From: Gambelia wislizenii
Taxonomy: Eukaryota > Chordata > Lepidosauria > Squamata > Crotaphytidae
DNA: 64,000 nucleotides
Direction of reading: 5' to 3'
NCBI GenBank assembly: GCA_030847615.1
Contig: JAUMIR010000001.1
Coordinates: 82,199,501-82,263,500, forward strand
This document shows, piece after piece, positions 56,911 to 64,000 of this stretch; positions within the stretch are counted from its first letter, which is position 1; every line of letters begins with the position of its first letter. Below the pieces are notes generated by a model. That model was not told the DNA's origin. It searched no databases and worked only from the letters and a program-made list of their open reading frames with translations. The position numbers were made by a program, and so were the translations under genes.

Positions 56911-57242
56911 CGAGATTATCAGACACTTGAAAAAAGCTCCAAAGGAACTTGCGAGAACAACGTCACTGTACTGGGAATAGGTCCTGGTTCCGCATGTGTT
57001 CTCATCCTGGTGTGCTTGCTTTGTCCTCCCTCCATTCTGATACAATGAAAAAGGTGTCACATTTTATCAGTGGGAGTTTCCATTAATGAAAACCGACATC
57101 TTTGTTGTTATGTCAGCACAGAGGAAGGACAGAGCAAGCATGCGGGGAGGACAACGTTGTGCAATACCGGGACCCATTCCTGGTACAGGGACATCATTCC
57201 TATGAGCTCCTTTGGGGCTTTTTCAAGCATCTGATGATTTCC
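56911..57242. mobile_element. Long-TIR Harbinger-type MITE, family H4 (copy 2), TTA duplication
   Basis: Exact TTA on both sides (56908-56910, 57243-57245). Ends CGAGATTATCAGACAC and ATCTGATGATTTCC. Diverged inverted halves. Same family as 46907-47229 (shared CATTAATGAAAA centre and AAAAAGC arms). Confidence 0.87.
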
Positions 57243-57835
57243 TTAATCCAAACAAGACAGAGGTGCTCCTGTGCAGCCATAAGGAAGAGCAGGGAATAGG
57301 CATTCAGCCTGTGCAAGAGGGGGCTACTCTCCCCCTAAAATCTCAGGTTTGCTGCTTGAATGTATTCCTGAACTCAGACCTAAGCCAGGATGCCCAGTGG
57401 TGGCTAAGAATATGTTTGCACAGTTAAATATTCTGTACCAGTTGTGACTATTCCTTGAGAAGCCAGATTTGGCTACAGTGATAAATGTGTTAATTGCATC
57501 CTATTTGGATTATTGCAATGCATTCTGTGTGGTGCTGCCTTTGGAAGCTGTGCAATGGTTCCAAAATGCTGCAGCCAGCCTCCTGACTGGGGCTGGTTAC
57601 GAGGATCATATACCTCTCCTGGTGAAATGTTTCAATGGCTACCGGTCTGTTTCTGGGCAGAATTCAAAATGCTGGCTATGACTTTTAAAACCCCACAAAG
57701 TGTGAGTCCAGACGATCTAAAATACTGGATCTTCCTATATGAGCTGGCCCAAGTTTTTAAGATATTTGAGGGAGAGATTTCTCTCAGTCCCACCACCAAC
57801 ACAGGTCAATCTGGTGAGACTATAGGAGAGAGTGT
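57243..57835 (+). mobile_element. L2-clade LINE, C-terminal fragment
   Basis: PNKTEVLLCSH (57244-57280), NVLIASYLDYCNAF, WFQNAAASLLTGAGYEDHI. Its first ~110 bp are homologous to 55781-55890, so it is a separate L2 copy. Several frameshifts. Confidence 0.8.
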
Positions 57836-57847
57836 GCTTTTGTTTTT

Positions 57848-58380
57848 GGATTTTATCATACTATTCCCCCCCCCCCATAAATGTTATTTTGCTGGGATAT
57901 TCTGAAATGTTTTTAAGCCAGCAAAAGAACCCCCCACACCAGAATTACCTTGAGTCATGTCAGAAAGGCAGCCCAGGCAGTAATGGAGCACAAATGAAGC
58001 TCCATTTACTTCTGGGTTCCAAATCTCACTGATTCTTGTGAGAAGATGCTAGTGCAGCAAATTCAAAAATACATTTTAAAAACCCCCACAAAAAGTACAC
58101 ACAAGCACAGAAACACACCCACAAAGCTCCAAGTACACTGGGGAAGTTAAAAAAAGTGTCCCCTACCTGTCTCACCCAGAAGTGTTCTGACAATTGATGC
58201 TGTATTCATTGAGAACAATGGTGCAAGGTTTCAAATGCCAGCAATGCTGGCACAAAAGGAGGAGGGCCAATCTATTGACAGCTTGGCCGATCAATAAAAA
58301 GGAATGGGTTTTGGACAGGACATTAACATGAAAGGATGATGTCATTTGATATGTGTGCCCTTTTGTATTAATTTAGTGCC
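57848..58380. mobile_element. Harbinger-like MITE, family H1, right end missing
   Basis: Left end GGATTTTATCATAC, then TTTTGCTGGGATA ... AAGCCAGCAAAAG stem-loop. The interior matches H1 (CCAGAAGTGTTCTGACAATT). The match stops near 58380; the expected GTCTGATAAAGTCC end is absent. Confidence 0.78.
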
Positions 58381-58968
58381 CAGAGCCGGCATGTTGGTTT
58401 GTCGCCTTAGTGAATGAGCGCTAAGCGAGAAAATGGGGTGTTGTTTCCCCCCTTTTTTATAATGGCGATATATCGCTCCAGCGCACTTAGTAAATAGTTT
58501 TTTTTTTTTTAAAGTTCAGTGGCAGAAAGTTAAGGTACATAAAATGGGGGGAATCACTCAATGGCCATCATCTTGACTGGTGAAAATGTGAAACTTTGGG
58601 GGCAACCCCCCCCCCCACTACGACAAATTGCAGCTGCTGCAATTTGATATTACTGTGGAGCAATCTGTTCCTCTTCCCTCATATAAACAGGGCCTGGAAC
58701 AATTTGCTTGAGTAAGTTCGTATGTTTTCAGACTTGTGACCAGAGAAGCTAAAGCAATCTCATATCATTACACAAAACTGTGTAAAGAAAAAGAAAAAAG
58801 CTGCATACAGGCATGCTTTAATCAACATGAACATGCATTAATTAACATGCCCATTTGAAAAGGGATACAAAATACACAGGTTGGAATTCATGGAGGCACT
58901 TATGAATGGGTAACCTAGAGTTACATGTTCATGACTGGCTCGTATTCACAATCCCTACATATTCGGTA
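58381..58968. other. Unassigned stretch
   Basis: Contains a GCGCTAAGCGAGAAAATGG / GCGATATATCGC segment (58428-58475) with local palindromes. No gene. Confidence 0.4.
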
Positions 58969-59215
58969 CAGTAGGACCCCTGTATCCACTGATTCATTAT
59001 CCATTGATTCAATTATCCATGGGACAAGACAGCATACCTGCCATAGAGTCTTCCTAGAAAATGTGTTGTCTCTAGCCATTTTCTAGGTCCTCCAAGGAAA
59101 CTATGGTATTTAAACTGGAAGTCCCATTATTTTCAATGGTGCTTGCTATTATCCACAGTTTTCAGTATCCACAGCCGCCCAGAACCAAACCCCAGTGGAT
59201 ACAAGGGTCCTACTG
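58969..59215. mobile_element. pogo/Tigger-type MITE, family P1 (copy 2)
   Basis: TA on both sides (58967-58968, 59216-59217). Ends CAGTAGGACCCCTGTATCC and GGATACAAGGGTCCTACTG, nearly perfect. 247 bp; opposite orientation to 32512-32766. Confidence 0.92.
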
Positions 59216-59217
59216 TA

Positions 59218-60150
59218 GTTTAAGTAGTTTAACCATTAAGTCCCTCAGTCTCCACTTACCAGGCAGCAGCTACTACAAGCAACAGGGGTCTGTTCCCTTG
59301 TTGATTGGAAAGCAGCAGACTGACATTTGGATCCCACATTCCACATGAACAATCTTTGGATAAGAGGGGAACTTGTGACAGAGACCCTGCTTCTGACTGT
59401 CATAGTAAAGATTGTCATAGGGCAAGGTGCAACCGACAGTCAGCTGCTTCCCGACTGACAGGGAAACAGACACCTATCACTCAAGCTTAATGAAGTTTTG
59501 TTCCAAAATACTTGCAAAAATGTTTAATGAAATGTGCTGCCTTTGATTCCCAAGAATGTTGAATGGTTTGTTTGTTTTTTAATGTCTTCCGATGTCATCG
59601 ATCTCAAACACTGCAGCTTGAGTTCCAGAAATTAACCTAGAAAGGGGCTATTTAACATGTTCTATAACTTTAAGAAATGACCTTTCCCTGAAGGATTAAG
59701 TTGCTCTTTCCTGAGAATTGTAAATAAATGAAAGACTGATTATGAAATTGTCACTTTATACAATGCAGAAAGGGATTATTGCACAGGAGACTGATTCATG
59801 TCTTTCTAAAAGGTACCTTTGTTATTTGAAAAAGGTGAGTTTGCTTACGCAATTGTTAAGCCAATGACAGATTTGGGAAACTACTGCTTTCAGAACCTGT
59901 GGCTTTCTCAAAGCCATTAAAAAGAATCTGTCAGGAAACTCAACTTTTGTATGAATGAAAGGACCATGAGAATTTGGTTAAGAAATCAGGTATACTAGAA
60001 AATGTTCAGTAATGGGCTTTGATGAAATTAATGGAAATTTAAGGGGAAATGAATAAGCTTTTTAGCTGTTCCCTTAAGCTAACTATGTGTGTGTGTGTTC
60101 CCACTCATCCGCCACACTCAGAAAATTCTCATTAGGAAGCTGAAGAAATG
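59218..60150. other. Unassigned stretch
   Basis: No gene or family recognised. Confidence 0.4.
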
Positions 60151-60154
60151 TGGA

Positions 60155-60757
60155 AGCTAAAAAAGCTAATGTGATTTTAGGCTGCATTAATAGGAATATA
60201 GTGTCTAGATCAAGGGAAGTAATAGTGCCACTCTATTCTGCTTTAGTCAGACCTCACCTGGAATATTGTGTCTGGTTCTGGGCACCATAATTCCAGAAGG
60301 ATATGGAGAAGCTAAAACATGTCCAGAAGAGGGCGACCAAAATGGTGGGAGGTCAGGAAGCCATGCCTTATGAGGAGTGGCTTAGGGAGCTGGGTATATT
60401 TTAGCCTGGGGAAGAGAAGGTTATGAAGGGACATGGTAGCCATGTTTAAATATTTGAAGGGATGTCATATTGAGGATGGAGCAAGCTTGTTTTCTGTGGC
60501 CTCAGAGACAAGGACACGGTGCAATGGACTCAAACTACAGGAAAAGAGATTCCATCTAAACATTAGGAAGAACTTCCTGACAGTAAGACAGTAGATGCAC
60601 TGCCTCGGAGTGTGGTGGAGTCTCCTTCTTTGGAGGTTTTTAAACAGAAGCTGGATGGCCGTCTGTTGGGAATGATTTGATTGTTTATTCCTGCATGGCA
60701 GGGGGTTGGACTGGATGGCCCTTGAGGTATCTTCCAACTCTATGATTCTATGATTCT
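60155..60757 (+). mobile_element. CR1 LINE 3' end
   Basis: Plus-strand copy of the CR1 C-terminal region and 3' UTR ([30 protein letters not shown] frame near 60255; GGTTGGACTGGATGGCCCTT), ending in ATTCTATGATTCTATA. 5'-truncated, as is usual for CR1. Confidence 0.92.
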
Positions 60758-62962
60758 ATACAGAGGTTGTGACACATTTTCTGATTGGCATATCTGCATG
60801 AGAATTAATAGTGGAGTGACACATGAAACATGAGGGGCATTGATGGCTTCTTTCAGGATTGTAGTCCACCTTCACATATGCAATAAATGTATATAATGGC
60901 CAAATCTTGCATCCAGAGGTGTAGCTACAATGACGGGTTTCCATTATCATAGCTACATCTCCAATGTGATCCCCCAAACCCACCATAGAAGCCAGGCAAC
61001 CTGACAACAGAGTGATTGCTGAGGCACTGTGGAGTGGAGTGGTGAGCAAAGAAGCATCCAGCCATCTTCCAGAAGTGAGGCATTTTGTGACAGTGAGGTG
61101 CCTCGTGACTGCAAAAATGGTGTTCTGACAATAGACATAAATTCCAAAATTTACGATGCTATAAGTTGGGCTTGTGGCTGTTTGTCTTCAAATAACCCAG
61201 GAGAATATAAATATTGAACAAGAAGTCAGCCACTATTTCCCTTCCATCACCAGTTTTGTCATTGTCCACCCATGGAGAGCAATGGTTTGCAGAAGAGAGT
61301 GTCCTGTAGCTATATAAGTTTATAACAACTTTCAGAACCCTGGGAAATCAGAGAGCCACTGCTGATAATGCAGGCTCCCTTTCCAGGAAAGCAGTAAATA
61401 TATAATATGCAATAAAAATAATAGTTTAAATAAAGTTTGTTTATCAGAGAGAGAGCAAAAAACAGCTATACTTTTGTTGTGATTAAAATGAAGCAATTTT
61501 CCATTGGACAGAACCCAAAACAATTTAGAATAAGTATGTTGCCTAAAGTACAAATATTTTATCTCATATTCCAGTATCAACAAAAGAAACATCACTTATC
61601 AAAATGCCTGAACAACATTTCATAAATAGTTGTGAAAAGGTGCTTACATATAGCTTTTTAATTCTGTCATTTGTGAACACATGATTCATCCTTATCCATT
61701 GTCAATGAGAAGGACAACTCTTGGTAAAATATGTTTGGCTTTGACACAGGAAACATGTATCTAAAACTGTGTAAAACAGGGGAGTAGTTACAGGTGGCCA
61801 AAAGGAGGGCATTGCCACCAAATAAGAATTCTGCTTTCTCACCCCACATTAAATGTTCTCTGGGTTTTCAAATTTTAGCACTTTAGAGAACAAGACATTG
61901 AAAATTATTCCCACCTAGAACTCTCATATTTGCTGTGTTAGCATTTCCTTGGCAACTTTGCCTTCCACTTTGCGAAGCAGCAGATCAATGCTGACCCAGC
62001 TGGAGGGAAAGCAAGCAACCAAATACAGGCCAGCAAGTGGCAAGACAAAATTTAAACCCCTTCACCCGCACGGGAGAGAAGGCTGGCGAAGTGGCCAAGC
62101 AAAGCTGAGTGAGTGATGTGCTCACTCAAGCAGGGCTGGGCAGTGATCGAGATGAACATGTGGCCCGGCTCCCTTCTCCACCTCCCCCGTGAAGGAACCG
62201 AAGCAGCCGATCAATGCCAGGGCCGGGCAGCAAGCATGCTACCCCTCCCTCTCTGTACTTACAAGGCAAGTGGAGGGGAGGAAGCCGGGTGGGACAAAAT
62301 ACAAGACAGCAAGAGGGTGAAATTCAGGAGGGGGCTTTTCAAAAGTGGGGGGGAGCCGAGAGCAGGAAATGGGGGAGCCCACACACACAAACCACAGATT
62401 CACACACACTTAAAAGGGGCACAGACACACTCACACCACTCACTCCCTGACACCCAGCTGGCAGCACTCAACACCCACACAGACACACTCCCTTACAGCC
62501 TCCACACATGCCACCCAGCCCAACCACTTAGTTCTCCCGTATGATGCAGTTGATCAGCAGAACCAACTCAGTAGTCTGAGCCTTCCAATCTTCAGCATCA
62601 TCGAAAGGAAAGAGGAGGAAGCCAGGGTAGGCAGGGCCTTAAATATGGTGAGCTCCACCCCTGCCTAATCCCAGCCATGATGTGGCATGCCATGCCCAAG
62701 GATATGCTCATTGTCATGTGTATTCATTAAAACACCTCCTCTGTCGCAACCCTGCATGGTGCTCTGAGGGGTGGTTGTTTTTTGGATATCTGAACTATAT
62801 TTATAAATGTTCAACTGAAGTTTTAGGTTACTGCAAAGCTAGACATTTGGGGACTGAAGAAAACATTCAGAGGGGGATTCTTCTTGGGGGGATGCCATTA
62901 TTTTCCCCATTCCTGTATCTATGCCCCTATTCTAGACTGGGGTTTAAAAATAATTGGATGAA
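60758..62962. other. Unassigned stretch
   Basis: 61.9-62.6 kb is GC-richer, with an open frame of 143 residues (62113-62544) that is largely a CACACA/CACTC-rich low-complexity run and matches no family I know. The rest is AT-rich with no gene. Confidence 0.4.
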
Positions 62963-63543
62963 GGACTTCATTAGACGCTGCCCTTAAAACATTCTTTTGC
63001 TGGCATAAAAAAACCCATTTCTATGCCAGCAAAAGAACACCCCCTCCTGCACTTACCCCTCCCCTCTCGGCAAAGGTGGGTAAGTGCAGGAGGGAGTGTT
63101 CTTTTCGCTTCCTCATTTGAGAGCCCTGTTCGCTTCCTCATTTGAAATCCCACAAGACTTTGTCGCATGGGAAATTCAAAAACAAAAACAAAAAAACAGG
63201 ACATAAAACACCCACACACATTTTAAAAGTCTCAAGTAATCCAGGGAGGGTCATAAAAAGAGCGAAACGTACCTGAATGTCCTGATCTCACCCAGAAGTG
63301 TTTGCACCAGACCGGCCATTCTTGCTGCAGTGATGAGATTTAAATGGCCCGAGATTTCACATGCCAGGAATGCCAGCACCAAAACAGAACAGGGGATCTA
63401 TTGACATCTTAAGCTGTCAATTAAAAGGTACAGGTTTTGGCCAGGACATAACCATGAAAGAGCAACATCGTCTGATCTACGTGCCCTTTTGCAGTTATGT
63501 GGCATCATTTATGATGCCATATTTTGTCTGTCTGATAAAGTCC
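62963..63543. mobile_element. Harbinger-like MITE, family H1
   Basis: Left end GGACTTCATTAGACG, right end GTCTGATAAAGTCC. Stem-loop CTTTTGCTGGCATA ... TATGCCAGCAAAAG (62994-63034). 581 bp. Flanks GAA/AAA, so the duplication is not clean. Confidence 0.82.
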
Positions 63544-63639
63544 AAAGTCTGTCTGCTCTTATCCAGTCATTAAATCAGCAATTGTGAAATTTAGTAGGTG
63601 GCACCTGTCTGCCATACAGTTATTGCATGGTCAATTTAA

Positions 63640-64000
63640 AAAAAAAACTGGTTGCTCTTCAACTCCAAGTGGTCTTGGATGAAATCAATTATCTAGACCC
63701 ACTTCAAACTGGCTTTAGGACGGGATTTGGAGTTGAGACCACGATGGTTGCCTTGACCAATGACCTACGTCTAAGCATTGACAGGGGTAGTGTGACCCTG
63801 TTGGTGCTTCTAGACCTCTCAGTGGCTTTCAATACGATAGATCATAGCATCCTCTTGGATCACCTGAGTGGGTTAGGAATCGGAGACACTGCACTCCAGG
63901 GGTTCCTCTCTTCCTCTCGGGCAGGTCCCAGACGGTGCTGCTCGGGGACAGCTGCTTCAGTAAAAAGGAGCTTACTTGTGGTGTTCCGCAAGACACCATC
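63640..64000 (+). mobile_element. L2-clade LINE, runs off the window
   Basis: LQVVLDEINYLDPLQTGFR, then VTLLVLLDLSVAFNTIDHSIL and a GVRKTP-like start of the PQGS box. Same region as 55.2-55.6 kb but clearly a different, better preserved copy. The window ends inside it. Confidence 0.85.

Noticed and set aside
62113..62544. 143-residue open frame in a GC-richer region
   Set aside because: Second half is CACACA-rich low complexity; no recognisable domain or splice context.

Overview
This window reads as gene-poor nuclear DNA from a reptile, most likely a squamate (lizard-type) genome. The evidence is the repeat mix: CR1 elements ending in the ATTCTATG tail, L2-clade LINEs, a young complete L1, a 5S-rRNA-derived SINE, a tRNA-derived SINE with a CORE-like body, and many short DNA transposons with 3-bp or TA target duplications. 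I found no convincing host protein-coding gene, tRNA gene or functional rRNA gene. Nearly every long reading frame belongs to a transposable element or is an antisense or low-complexity shadow of one. Species and chromosome cannot be fixed from the sequence alone.

Layout. 1-7.4 kb: an L2 scrap, a MITE with 3-bp target duplications, a SINE, then a full-length pogo/Tigger-type transposon (2739-6149, TA target site, broken transposase), and two RTE-like LINE tails around another MITE. 8-18 kb: a 5S-derived SINE, a CpG-rich 0.6-kb MITE, a CORE-type SINE, another long MITE, and otherwise unassigned AT-rich DNA. 18.1-25.1 kb: a complete L1 retrotransposon with an exact 17-bp target-site duplication and both ORFs open. 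25.5-31.3 kb: a CR1 cluster in which an almost full-length minus-strand CR1 lies between two parts of what looks like a plus-strand CR1. 31.9-40 kb: MITEs of several families, an L2 copy split by a MITE, and a minus-strand LINE split by a 328-bp near-perfect palindromic MITE. 40-52 kb: mostly unassigned, with an unresolved repeat near 42 kb, more MITEs and a CR1 piece. 52.1-53.1 kb: a tandem repeat packed with CACGTG-type E-boxes, followed by a CpG-rich block of paired inverted CCAAT boxes and a splice-donor-like site. 53-64 kb: MITEs, three L2 fragments (the last runs off the window) and a CR1 3' end.

How the parts relate. The only potentially working unit is the L1 (ORF1 RNA-binding protein plus ORF2 endonuclease/reverse transcriptase). 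The short DNA elements share a GG-start terminal inverted repeat and, where readable, a 3-bp AT-rich duplication (TTA, TAA, ATA). That matches the PIF/Harbinger superfamily, but no Harbinger transposase is present here, so they depended on a source elsewhere. The Tigger copy is complete at its ends but its transposase carries one stop and one frameshift. Nested insertions (MITE in L2, MITE in LINE, CR1 in CR1) give a relative age order.
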